Source of the DNA: Lichtheimia corymbifera B2541
Taxonomy: Eukaryota > Mucoromycota > Mucoromycetes > Mucorales > Lichtheimiaceae
Assembly: GCA_000697475.1 (NCBI GenBank)
Contig: JNEU01001045.1
Coordinates: forward strand, 1-64,000
DNA length: 64,000 nt
Direction of reading: 5' to 3'
Part shown: one piece after another, positions 1-10,529 of the stretch
How the letters are laid out: each line of letters starts with the position of its first letter
Numbering within the stretch: the first letter of the stretch is position 1
Made by a program: the position numbers and the translations under genes
Notes under the pieces: generated by a model
Told to the model about the DNA's origin: nothing
Seen by the model: only the letters and a program-made list of their open reading frames with translations
Databases searched by the model: none

Positions 1-369
1 TTTGTGTTTCATAGTCGTTATCAGGGCCATCATAGACGTAGTCGCCACTTGGTTGGTAATGATAGAATGTAGTCATTTTCAAGTTGAAGCAATAAAAGAC
101 GCGTTGTACTACTCTACCGATGTTATCTACGAGTGCTTAACCACCGACATGGATATCATGTTCAGCTAGCTGATTACTCATTCACTTTCGATTTTACTTT
201 ATTATGTATGGCATGGCTTAAACAATTGTATTGAGAGACCAAAAAGTGTACTGACAAGACAATCATTGTATTGAGAGGCTGAAATTTTTACTAATCTACC
301 TGAATCCGTAATGCGGGTTGTGAAAATTGGATTGCAACCCCCAACTTTCTGGATTTCCAAACGCAAAAC

Positions 370-2350
370 ACTGTATTTCCTAGATCGAACTCCATACATA
401 GAAACTAGAGATCCAAATACCCATCCCACGTGTAATGATGATGACTAAATTAAATGCATACTGGCTACGACATTGTTGCTAGCTGGAAACGTTACATGCT
501 ACCCCAAGAGATTTATATATCTTGATATATGCTAACAACTAACAAATGCTTTTCGATAAACAACTATGTAGGGCTTCTCAACGTGTGCTCAGCATCATCT
601 CAACGTTTTAAGCATCTATATATCTCGCCCATATTTTTAGCTGTCAGTAGATTACATTGACGTACACGATCGCTTTTGTATTTTGATATCATCTGCTTTA
701 CATAGTCTTCTTGGATCCTGACACGCTTGGGATCGGTCAATAACTTAAGGAGCTCAGTTACAAAGAGCTGCCAAACCTCGTTTGGATCGGTTTTCCTCGG
801 AATGTCGATTTGAAATATGCCAAGCACACCGTATACATAGTCAACTGGATCCATACATTGCCTTGGTGATTCTGCGAACGCTCTGAACAAGAAGTCAATG
901 TCGAGTACAGAAGGGGTTATATGGCGATGACAGTAACTCCGAGACCGACTGATTTCTAGAGTAGTGGACATTATAAACATCATTCCCTCTATACCGCCTA
1001 TTATAGGAATCACGCTGGTTGATGTTTGAAATAATTATTACGTATTGTGACATTGAATAGCTTACCATAGTCTGATGGTGCTTCAGCCCCCCTTTTTAAA
1101 TAGGCAAACGAGCCTTCATCGGTAAGTTCTTTAACATCATTGATACTCAACATGTCGCTGTCGGATAATTCGGTGAGTGTTTCAGGGATAAACAAGACTT
1201 CAACAGGTAACACCGCCTCTTGCCATGTCCAGACACGTTTCCACCAGCTACATTCATAGAATGTCTCTAAAACAAGTTGGTGTACCTCCTTGTGAATATC
1301 TTTTGTCCATCTCGAAAGAAGAGTTTCCGGGGACCCACGCACCTTGCGCGACATGGACTTGATTCGGGATATCAATTCAGGCTCACAGTCGACCATGGCA
1401 TAGCATAGATAGCAACAGGCATATATATCGCCCATAATACCCAAAGGTGTATCACTACGTGCACATAGCACATCGATCCACCAATAGCTGTCAGGATGGT
1501 CGTTGAGCAGTGTGAGCAATGTGTTCCGTTTCTCAGTTCGCATCGAAACAGGTTCGGCTGGTTCACCATTTTCGTCATCCACATAATCACCAATTTCCTC
1601 CCACAGGTGTCGATTGGCCTTTGAAGTACCCCAGAGATGAGATAATGCATAATGAGGTAATAAACGATCCTCATTCTCATCCAGCATTTGTATGATTCGC
1701 TCTCGATGATATGAATCACTAGCAGGTTTTACCAGTCTCATTTTGTTTCCATCGTCTGGTACATAAAGCAACAAAAAATGGGGGTGATCCAATAACCGTA
1801 TTCCTCGTTGATATCGGCGCAACAATGCATCTCTCTATACACGTAATTAGGGTCATATCACTCTTGGAGATCGTATTCTGCATACTTTTTGTTTTTCTTC
1901 GTTGATGGTTTCATCATTTGAGGTGGTAGATTCATCGTGTGTCATTTTGACAATTTCAAAAGGGAAAAAGGGGGATGGATGTTTTGACACAGTTGTTCTT
2001 TGATTTTATATGTTCCACGTTGGGCGCATATACTTTCTGTGTTACATGTTATCATGCTGTCAGCTGCAAGGAGGAAGTGCAAAATTCGAGTTGTGGATGT
2101 TGGCTTAGATCATGTAGGTAGCCTAAGCTTCATTGCATTATACAAGTGGTCAGTATTGGTACGAGGATATCCCTACAATGAAATGTGCCTTGTACTCGAA
2201 GCTTCATTTTGCGTTAGATGTAATACGGTAATGATACAGCCAAGATTTACTATGTAACCGGAACCTCTCTTCCGTGATTGCCATGTAACGTCACACAACA
2301 TGAATTGATGCGGATCTTCGAATGAACAAGGCAATAACATTTTTACCGAC
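370..2350. repeat. Left arm of inverted duplication carrying HET-like copy A
   Basis: By eye this segment matches, in reverse complement, about 51755-53760. The match covers the coding region, the introns, and both flanks. The 3' flank shares the stretch with 'gtaacgtttccagctagca', and the 5' flank shares the stretch around 'cttccgtg' and 'gttacatg'. Similarity fades just outside these limits, so the edges are approximate. The left arm holds an intact HET-like gene and the right arm a broken one. The arms are about 51 kb apart and opposite in orientation. The left arm abuts the X unit at 2370-6490. Confidence 0.75.
600..1945 (-). CDS. HET-like domain protein, copy A (intact, 3 exons)
   Basis: Exons on the minus strand are 1945-1886, 1834-1066 and 997-600, giving 408 codons plus TGA with consistent phases (0, then 1). 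The small first exon encodes MTHDESTT... and ends in a GTATGC donor. Exon 2 follows a TATAG acceptor. The final acceptor TAATAG at 998 restores the frame. All three HET (PF06985-type) blocks are visible: YALSHLWG at residues 82-89, DSYWWIDVLCAR...GDIYACC at 135-161, and WWKRVWTWQE at 217-226. A C-terminal DPVDYVYGVLGIF at 325-337 corresponds to the 'D.RDKVYALLG' stretch that follows HET domains in Dikarya. HET proteins mediate non-self recognition and cell death in ascomycetes; a similar role here is inference. No NACHT, WD40, ankyrin or membrane segment is attached. It is the intact twin of broken copy F. Family assignment is fairly safe, function is not. Confidence 0.8.
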
Positions 2351-2584
2351 TGGCATTTACTGCATGTGCGTTAATCCATCGACATAGAATCCCTTTCCTC
2401 GAATGCATTCTGAACCTTATTTACTTCATCACATGGATAACAAAAAGCGAGGATAGCTATATTCTTTTCTATATTATAGGATCAAGGATTAACACCATCC
2501 ATCATCACCTTTATTCATTTCTTTCAAGTTCCATATTACTAGCTTAACTAATGTAAACACCTCTATTGTCATCCTTCCTCATAT

Positions 2585-3600
2585 CTAAAGGCTGTGTCTT
2601 CCAAAAGATCCTAGTCCAATACCAAGGTAGCCGCATGATCCATATTCTGCAGGATAGAATAAACAATTATTTCTTGAATGGATGATGTCGCCATGGTGTG
2701 TACGTGGTGTTGTGGCTAATCTAATTAGAGCACCTTGGAGTTTGTATATGCAAAGGATATCTGCAGTAGTCATAGTATCGGTTTCCCAGCTATGTGTCCA
2801 GGCAATGGAAAGTAGGCGGTGATCGGGTCCCTCGATTAAGGTGTAGCGTACCATCCAGTCTTGAAGCGTATCATTCCAACATCATCCAATCCCATCTCCA
2901 TTTCCTCCATTTCCAAACGATGCAAACGCCTGCTGGCAAAAGGTTGACTGAGTTGGTATTCAGGATTCGAAAAAGTCGCATATCCAAAGCCCAGGATCAT
3001 CGATTGATGTGTTCCACGAGTGGCCGACAATTCCTCCTCTCATTGATACAATGCGAGACCATATGGTTTCCACGAGAAAGACGTTGCTGATCCAGGTATA
3101 GTTGGCATGATCCAATAGTAATAGTGTGGGCCGATGTCGAAGAGCAATACAGATTGATCAAGTGGGGATGTGGTTGAGTGTGGTCGTCCAAACACCTTTT
3201 CAGTTGCCATCGAATAGGATGCTGAGTAAGCTGTGATCAATTACCAGAGCCCTCTCGCGTATTCCAACACATGTTGATAAGGCACCATCATCCACACAAT
3301 AAATCGCATCATGCCGTTTAGCTTCCCTACATGACACAAAAATCATTTATCCGATCTTCTTATAGAGCATACCACCCAATCCACTTGTTACCTGGATACG
3401 GAACACCAAAGATTGTATAAATGATGCTCCATCCAGTCCACGATTCGAGACTTTGAGCTGCAGCATAATCACGTAAGAGACCATTTCAATCACAATAGGC
3501 CACCCATTATCCTTACCTTGTATGATGGCTTGACACGGGGTGTCATGGAAAGATGATGATGGTGATTGATGCATAGAACACTTGTTGTGTAATGAGAAAG
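2585..3600 (-). pseudogene. X-unit coding relic, 3' part (unrecognised family)
   Basis: Several minus-strand open stretches survive here and recur at 40082-41060 and 43330-44096, and more weakly at 24370-25000. Putative splice sites recur at the same places in the copies: a donor after the 'caagg' near 3520, an acceptor GCTGCAG, a donor CAG|GTAACA and an acceptor CATGTAG. Reading frames are interrupted: the exon after CATGTAG meets a stop in this copy at a place where the 40-kb copy stays open. The last exon-like piece (2585-2854) reads ...LLSIAWTHSWETDTM... and ends GSFGRHSL. I do not recognise the family, and because introns are as conserved as exons the copies may simply be recent duplicates. 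Confidence 0.4.
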
Positions 3601-4019
3601 CTGCTGCATATCATCTTCGACGTGTTGTAGTACAACACCGGGAAAGAAAGACCTCTTGGAAACCAGTTGCTATAGATCAATGGCATTGAATGTGAAGCAA
3701 GAACACGACCGCTGGCTGCCTTTGTTTACTCGTTGCTGAATCGTATTGGATGTGTTGTGTCCGTAAGCAGTGTCATGTCGGAAGGGAAGAAGTGGTTGAG
3801 AATGGCAGTGTGTAGTGGGTGTTCCCATTCAACCAAAGACAATAGGATCAAGACAGTTATAGGATTGACATGATGAGTTGAAGCAGGGCAACCATTCGCA
3901 AGCGGTAGTTGTACTTGAACGGGGCAACAGTTGAGAATGGGAGGAAAAGACAATGAACTGGGAGCGGAAGAAGTGTAAATTAAATAGGTCATACAGTCAG
4001 ACTACTTCACGAACACTGA

Positions 4020-5080
4020 AATTAATGCATGACCTTGAGATTGCCTCTCTCGAACCTGAAATTTTCACACAATGTGCTCTTAGACATGCTGAACAACTTT
4101 GTCTTAATAAAGAACCCATGCTTCATTTGAAAATTTTGAATGGGAGGATGTAATGTGGAGTTTACTATGCCCGACGGAAATCGGGTGTCCGCCGGGATTC
4201 ATGATTTATCGAATTAGTATAAAGTAACTTGAGATTGCCGATCTCGAACTTGAAACTTGGTATGAAGGATCTCTCCGTCATGCTGATCAACTCCATTCAT
4301 TTAAAAACCGCATACTTCATTATGATCTTTCAATGAACCGGACGGTCCAAATATAGGCGAGATGATGGACGGACGGAACGCAAGTAAGGTGTATAGTGGA
4401 CAGCCCCGCGGTTGTCCATATCCATCGTGAAACTTGGTCAGACCGTGGGCTTCGACATGCTGACCAACTCCATTCATATAAAAGTCGCAGGCTTCATTGT
4501 GAGAATTTGAACGGGAGCGTCCGATGATAAATGGATGGAAATAAAAGTAGGATGGACGGCCCATAACCTCGAGATTGCCCACCACAAACCTGAAACTTTC
4601 ACACGGGGTACTCTCAGGCATGCTGATCAATAGTGTCTTAATGAAGAACCCACGCTTCATTGACAAAAAGTGATTGGGAGGGTATAATGCGGGATTGACT
4701 ATGTCGGACGGAAATTAGGTACCCGCCGGATTCATGATTTATCGAAACAGTATAAATCATCTTGGGATTCCCCATTTCGAACATGAAACTTGGTAAAAAG
4801 GTTCTCTGAGACATGCTGATCAACTCTATTCATATAAAAACTGCAGACTTCATTATGAAATTTTTAATGACGGCTGGTCCAAATGTAGTAGAGACGATGA
4901 CCGGACGTCAACATCAATATGGTGGACGGTCCCTGAGCTTGAGATTGCCCATCTCGAGTCTGAAACTATGCAGCAAGCTTCTTTCGACTATGCTGAGTAT
5001 TTTTGTCCTCATAAAGATCCCACGCTTCATTATGCCGTTTTGAGTGGGAGTGTGCAATGTGGGGGAGAGAATATGTATGA
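4020..5080. repeat. Degenerate ~180-bp tandem array (about six units)
   Basis: A unit with the core 'gagattgcccatctcgaa', then 'cctgaaact', 'gacatgctgatcaactc', 'attcatataaaaac' and 'cttcattatg' recurs at roughly 4060, 4250, 4430, 4590, 4785 and 4970. Spacing is 160-195 bp. Alternate units carry a 'gacggacgg' insert. The same array appears in opposite orientation at 23290-23960 and 38620-39660. It carries no convincing ORF. Confidence 0.65.
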
Positions 5081-5203
5081 ATGGGACATGCAGCTTTACA
5101 TGTCTTTTTCTCAAGCGTCTCTTTGTATTGGGCATCAAAGTATGGTTCTACGTCTTGTCATTGTGTGTAAAGGATAATAGGAGGATGTTGATAATGGTGC
5201 ATC

Positions 5204-6400
5204 TCATCCGATATGTATCTTACATGTATTATTGATCACTTTGCTGGGAGATACCTCTTCCCCTTTCCAAATAAAATCACCATCTGGACCAGAAGTACTA
5301 TATCGTGTAGTTTTAATGCACAAGATGCTACTGCAGATTAATAGGTGCTGCATCACGACACTGGGCGTGAACATACATTCTCTTGGGAGAGTGCACATGT
5401 ATGACCCATCATGCATCACAGCATTCAAATCAAATTCTCTACTACCACCAAAAGAACACGCATCCAAGACCATCACAGCTCTTCTGCTCGTTGCTGTACT
5501 GAACGTTTTGTTGACGATCATGGTATGTGGCCCAAATAACCGCGCCTTCTCCTCTGGTAACAATGACTGAAATCTCAGCCTTCATTATCGATCGCTCCCT
5601 ACACCATATCCACCTTGTATTGCCCTCAACCAACCCGTTGTATAGCCAACAATGATAACCCCCCCCCCGGCAAAAAAACAACCACGTGAGCCGCATCGTC
5701 AAGCATATGTGATTTAGAGATTTCATTGTTGTACTTCAAACTACACGATGGTATACAATTTTCCCACTAGCTCGCACTGCTCCTCATATCCCTCGGTGGT
5801 GGTTCATTGTTGTCGCCTAGCTCGTAAACGTGATCGAAGACGCGTTCTGTTGATCCAGGATAGCACCTGTCAAAGGACTTGTCAATCACTTCAGGGCAAA
5901 TACAATCGATATCCCATCATCCCAAATCCTTCTCAACCAACCTTGTAGATATACCTCAATCGTCGCTGCAACTAATCATGCAAGTCCTTGATAATCCTTG
6001 AATCCAAACGCCGGTGCAATTGCCTTGATCTAACCTGCTTAATCAATGAGTCGTGCCGTTTTCTTTGTCAACGCACCACGCCCTTTACCATTGCCTATGG
6101 AAGCATCACCATGAAAAAGAACCTGATGCACCACTGTATAAGGACATATCCGTTGTTGCTTGCCAAGGAATGGTGATGATGATGATATATGCATGATATC
6201 ACTCTCGAGGATAAAGTGTAGTGTTGTAGATATGTGGGATCAATCATTCGTATGACAAAGGCTGCAGTAGGATATATTCCTCGTCGACCAGAATGCAGCA
6301 TCCTATTGTTGCCAACCCAATATTGGGTTCAAAAATATGCGTTTCAATGCCTATGCTGGATGCTGATATATGTCGTACACTCCAAGGTGATCATAACCAT
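5204..6400 (-). pseudogene. X-unit coding relic, 5' part
   Basis: The minus strand keeps coding-like blocks, for example 5563-5204 with RRAVMVLDACSFGGSREF and SGPDGDFIWKGEEV, and 6301-6095. Related sequence lies at 37340-38460 (plus), and a shorter match at 25050-25400 (plus). The frames are broken by stops and by a run of C at 5661-5669. The product family is unknown to me. The blocks are listed because they recur at three loci, not because a protein can be assembled. Confidence 0.35.
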
Positions 6401-6490
6401 CCTTTGGTTGCCTGCGCAGCTTTTACGTAAGCCATCACATATAAACGCATCCCTTCGTTCCTTTTTACCTACGTAGAAGTCTTGTACATA

Positions 6491-6950
6491 GAAGAACCTA
6501 CTCATTCTTGCTGAACAATGAAGAGATCAACGATACGGGTTGTTATATAGAGAACCTATGCTTGGCACAGCCGTTAGCATATGATATCGATATCACAAGA
6601 GTCCGCTAGGACCCCTTACCAGTACGACTTCTTCGCTAGCGATGTTGTAAAGGATCGCACCCAGCAACCACAAGCTGAATCGAATGGCTGTTTCTTGAGC
6701 AATGTGTAGCTCTGATGGAGTGTTCCATTGGAAGGAAGAAAAAAGTAGCAAAGCGGACGAGAGTCAAAGAAAGAGAGGAGTCCTTATGCAATTACTTAAA
6801 TCACGTGCTGCCGTCCATATCCAGGGCAACGACGAGACAGCAACGAGGATCATCGTAGATAGCCAACTTTTGTTATGTCTACCATATCCATCTTTGACGC
6901 TACACGCATACATAATGAATGTTCTTGATCAACATCTTTCTTTTTTTTAT
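6491..6950. other. Intergenic, no gene seen
   Basis: This lies between the end of the X unit and the small Gly/Gln-rich gene candidate. Short open frames occur but none has supporting splice sites or repeats. A pyrimidine run (TTTCTTTTTTTT) directly precedes the next start codon. Confidence 0.5.
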
Positions 6951-6951
6951 C

Positions 6952-7397
6952 ATGTCCAGTAAGTACTTGGAGTTATCCTTTAGAACTGTGTATTGAATTC
7001 TTTTGTATCCTGTCAAGTGTATTTTCGTTATTCATACCATATATACTTGCAAGGAGGGAGTGGAGCACCTGGTGGTGGTAGACGACCCAACCAAAATGGT
7101 GGAGGAAATGACAAGAACCAACCAACCGGAGTGATTGGCAAGAAAAAGAAAAAGACAAGACGGGGCGGTGTCAAAGTTTGAGAACGTCGTCGACGTGCCA
7201 GAGAGCGAGCGCGTTTGGAACAAGAGCAACAGCGACAACAGCCATCATCATCCGGTCCTCAAGATGATCATCAGCAGCAACAACAACCTCATTCATCACC
7301 TCCTCAAGCTGATTATTATCAACAGCAACAAGGACCCCCTTCAGCAGCATCAGCAACCCATGTATCTCCCACGCCATCTTATGGAAAAGGACAATAA
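6952..7397 (+). pseudogene. Low-complexity Gly/Lys/Gln-rich protein, interrupted by an in-frame TGA
   Basis: A seven-base first exon (6952-6958, ATGTCCA) with donor GTAAGT joins an exon at 7054 after TTGCAAG. The resulting frame reads MSRGSGAPGGGRRPNQNGGG, then a KKKKKTRRGG patch, and stops at TGA 7179-7181 after 45 residues. The same frame then continues without a stop to TAA at 7397, with an RRRRARERARLEQEQ stretch followed by a Gln/Pro/Ser-rich tail ending SYGKGQ. The compositional continuity across the TGA suggests one ancestral protein of about 117 residues that now carries a nonsense codon. Readthrough or two separate products cannot be excluded. I do not recognise the family. Confidence 0.45.
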
Positions 7398-7399
7398 GA

Positions 7400-9290
7400 T
7401 GCTAGTAATAGTGGTAGTAGTAGTAGTAGCTTTTATTCATCAATACATTTGATCATTGAAATATGAGTGAAGATGGGTGTAGCTGGCTCATTGTTGTGTC
7501 TATTACTATTCTGTTTCCCTCACCATGGCGTACATCATGACAAGGATACGTGTAAGATCCCTTGACAAATTCAGTACTAAGCAATCATTGTGTCTGCTAC
7601 AACTCAACTTCAAATCATGGTACTATTGTTGATGGTGGGAGATTGAAAGCATTGTCAAGAAGGGAGGTTTTCAATACAAAGACAAGATCAAGGATTGAAT
7701 GTGCTGGAGACGGCATCATCGGTGTAGCACAAAAAGAGCTGTTGGGCATATATCCACCAAGCAGGTTCAATGATGGTTGGGCACCATGCGAGTTTTTCAG
7801 AGCGATATGACTGATGGATTTGAGACATTAATGGCACACGTGCGTTTATGCAGCCAAGATCGGCACCATGTTGTTCCGACCATCCGATGCTGATTGTATC
7901 ACAGACACAGCATGGCATGTTTATTTGTTGTAGGCTATACACACTTTGGGTAATGTTTATGGTCATCAGGAGCTGAACGCGCGTGCAAAAAGGGAGAGGA
8001 TAAAAAAAATAGGAATACTGTTGTGTGCTCATCCCCTCCCTCTCTTCCTTCTTTTCCGCCCTCACCTCCATCTACACACACCCCACGACATACTTTTTTT
8101 CCACCCATTACACACTCATTGACAGTACCCATGTGCCCAATCACTCGACTGGAGACCTGACGATGGCATACACGGGTTGCATTGTAAGGCTTTTTGAACG
8201 TAACAAGCAAGTGATGGTGTTGGTGTAGCTATATGTAACTAATTTTCAAAGCTACAGTGAATGCACGAAGCGATATCAGAAGATGGTGTTCAAAATCAGG
8301 CACGGTATGCACCGTTTACATGATATTGGCAGTATGAAATTAAGCCAACTCATATTGGCCATGCACAGGCAACAACAAGCGACAACGTCAATGCATGATG
8401 GCTACATCTCCTAAGGATGGCGTTTTCAAATATGATTTCCCAGTGGGTTACTTCCAAAGGGTATGTATTGCATTTACAGGGTGTTCAGAGAACAATGCTA
8501 ATAGAATGCACGCCTACAGGCATCATTTTGGAACCTGGACAAATCGATATCCAAGGATGACTGGTTCGATGTTGAGCGGGGAGATGGTTGGCATCCACAA
8601 TCAACGCGATCCATGGTGATCTGGGAAGTGGATGAAGATGGTGTTCAAATCCAAATACTCCTTTGGCGGCATGCTTGCCCTTTCCCTGGTTATCGGTGCC
8701 AAAGAAACAATCGATGGGGTTCTTTTTCATTATGACAGCAGAATGCTATATCGCCAGGTATCTATCTATTTGCTTTCTTAATATTGGGAAACGTAAAGCT
8801 AATTCCATATATCCAGAACAATCCTGGTGATACCACCCGTATCATGGAAGATCTGGCATTTGGAAATGTCGATATGCGATCAGTGATCTCTCTCACACAC
8901 TTTCTCTCTCTGGTATGGCGTGGTGAGACTATCCAAACCAAGACAACAGCCCGTAGATGACAACGCCATACACAACACCACGCCTTCAAGTGTTCATGGA
9001 AGACAACTTCTCTCACCTGGTGCACATGCTATGGCATGCTGTAAGGCACGAGCTATTCCAAAAGCCGCGGCATCTACCCCTGGTTATCACCAGTCATTCT
9101 CGCTCATATATGCCATTGGAACGCGTTTTTCTATTTGGGAGATACCAGCCGTTTTGGGAAAGGATGGCATAACCCGCTCCCTATGGTTCAGATGGAAGGT
9201 ATGATGATGAAGTGGATTCTACGATCGTTATGTAAGGTGTTGACTTGATATCATTTAGCAACAATGCAAGACCGCTTTCATTTGGTGATA
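7400..9290. other. Coding-poor stretch with decayed fragments
   Basis: No gene could be assembled. Open stretches at 8395-8619 (plus) and 8957-9172 (plus) look coding-like, for example ERVFLFGRYQPFWERM near 9110-9160. They sit upstream of the repeat-bearing relic at 9298-9901 and may be parts of the same dead gene. A CT-rich strip lies at 8030-8110. Confidence 0.4.
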
Positions 9291-9297
9291 TTTTGGC

Positions 9298-9901
9298 TTG
9301 CGGATGGGATTTCTATTCCGATGCGATGCAAACGATCCATATGCAAGATACACGAAGGCATCCCTTAATGCTGGAGCGTCAAGGGGGAAAGGTGACAAGT
9401 CCCACGCCTATGTCACGTGGTGGGCAAGTACATACCTATTTCAAGCGGACAAGCCCATATCCATTATTCCATGGAGGAGCATCAACAAGGATGCTAGAAT
9501 GCTCATGTCAAAGGGTGGTATGAGAGAATCCCAGGTGGTCCCTTACCCATTGCAAGTTGGGCATTTCAAGTGGACAAGCCCATATCTATTTCATGGAGCA
9601 TCAACAAGGACATTGCATACACGCGTGTGTCAAAGCGTGTGCACGCAAAATGGGCGAGGGATCTGCAAGCTGGGCAAGTCCATACCTATTTCAAGTGGAC
9701 AAGCCCATATCTATTTCATGGAGCATCAACAAGGGCGTTGCATATGCGCGTGTGCTTCCCCCTCAAAGTCATCCTCTCCTATCCTTTGGGGATCTCAAAC
9801 CAGTCAGGCCACCAGTATATCTGCCGGTCTTTGTCTTTGTGTCTGCCTCTCACTTGGAAGACGATTGGAACACATGGCCCTTTAGAGAACACTTGATCTG
9901 A
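9298..9901 (+). pseudogene. Decayed ORF with three imperfect internal repeats
   Basis: A unit beginning 'tgggcaag...catacctatttcaagtggacaagccc' recurs near 9421, 9558 and 9673, spaced about 115-137 bp. Translated, the best unit reads Y-L-F-Q-(V/A)-D-K-P-I-S-I with S-I-N-K-D soon after. The three copies lie in different frames, so the original protein has been broken by frameshifts. The last unit runs on to a stop at 9901. I could not assign a domain. Confidence 0.4.
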
Positions 9902-10527
9902 TGTATTACCCCCATGTTCCTCTTTTGATTATGCACGCGTTGGAGACATAGTAAACCTACTTCTTGACAAACATAAATGACGCACTTTTTAGAATTTATT
10001 GCTTGATCATGTGAGAGCTCCATATAATACGTAATTGCTTTGTGACAATCCATCACGTAACAGCTGATCTTTCTGCCCCAAAGTATAATATTACCTACTA
10101 GTATCAGCCATCCCATTATTGTATAACCTTGGCGGAATAAAGGCTGATGAAGACGACTTGAATTTGTCCACAACACGACATACACGTCAGCTGCGGATGT
10201 GTTTTTGTTATTGAGATCCAATCGAACGATATTTGAAACATGTATCCATGGCAACACGCTACTTGTTGATCCCAATAAGCCCACACAACATGGCATTTTA
10301 GAGCTTGCAAAAGTTAATTGGTGTATGCATATAGGCTTAATAATTAAACCTTGAGCTTCTCCCCCACATCCACAATCAGCTTGTGGCATTTGCTGGATGA
10401 AACAATGCAACCTGCTGTTGGTTCCTGAGCCCACAAAATACCCATTGACAAATGGAATGGCAGTCAATTCATAATATAGCATCGTGCATGATATTCCAAA
10501 TGATGATGATGATGATCGGGTGTGCAC
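9850..10527 (-). CDS. Hypothetical protein (225 codons)
   Basis: This is a long open frame on the minus strand. The first real ATG is the M of MLYYELTAIPF, near 10480; upstream codons include a serine run from a (gat)n microsatellite. It contains hydrophobic stretches such as IMGWLILVGNIILWG and several cysteines. Its length is unusual for chance in this AT-rich DNA, which is the main support. Possible donor/acceptor sites inside (GTATAATAA near 10127 and a CTAG near 10100) leave open that part of it is intron. No family was recognised, and it overlaps the end of the plus-strand relic. Confidence 0.35.
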   Translation of the reverse strand: MHTRSSSSSFGISCTMLYYELTAIPFVNGYFVGSGTNSRLHCFIQQMPQADCGCGGEAQGLIIKPICIHQLTFASSKMPCCVGLLGSTSSVLPWIHVSNIVRLDLNNKNTSAADVYVVLWTNSSRLHQPLFRQGYTIMGWLILVGNIILWGRKISCYVMDCHKAITYYMELSHDQAINSKKCVIYVCQEVGLLCLQRVHNQKRNMGVIHQIKCSLKGHVFQSSSK

Positions 10528-10529
10528 GC

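Larger units (their letters stand above)
2370..6490. repeat. X unit, copy 1 (inverted arm, ~4.1 kb)
   Basis: Read in reverse complement, this stretch matches 37240-41240 along nearly its whole length. Matching landmarks include the end at 2430-2480 with the 'agatagctatcctcgc'-like stretch, the intron-bearing relic at 2585-3600, the tandem array at 4020-5080, the relic at 5200-6000, and the far end at 6400-6480 with the 'cgcatcccttcgttc' stretch. No terminal inverted repeat or target-site duplication is obvious, so this may be a segmental duplication rather than a transposon. On the minus strand it leads directly into HET-like copy A. Confidence 0.75.

Noticed and set aside
1372..1719. 115-codon minus frame inside HET-like copy A
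   Set aside because: Overlaps the HET coding exon in another frame. A similar shadow appears in copy F at 52395-52703, explained by duplication.
7135..7452. Alternative frames over the Gln-rich stretch (Asn/His/Ile-rich or Val-rich peptides)
   Set aside because: Shadows of CAR-rich low-complexity DNA. The frame with the basic and Gln/Pro-rich sequence is the more protein-like.
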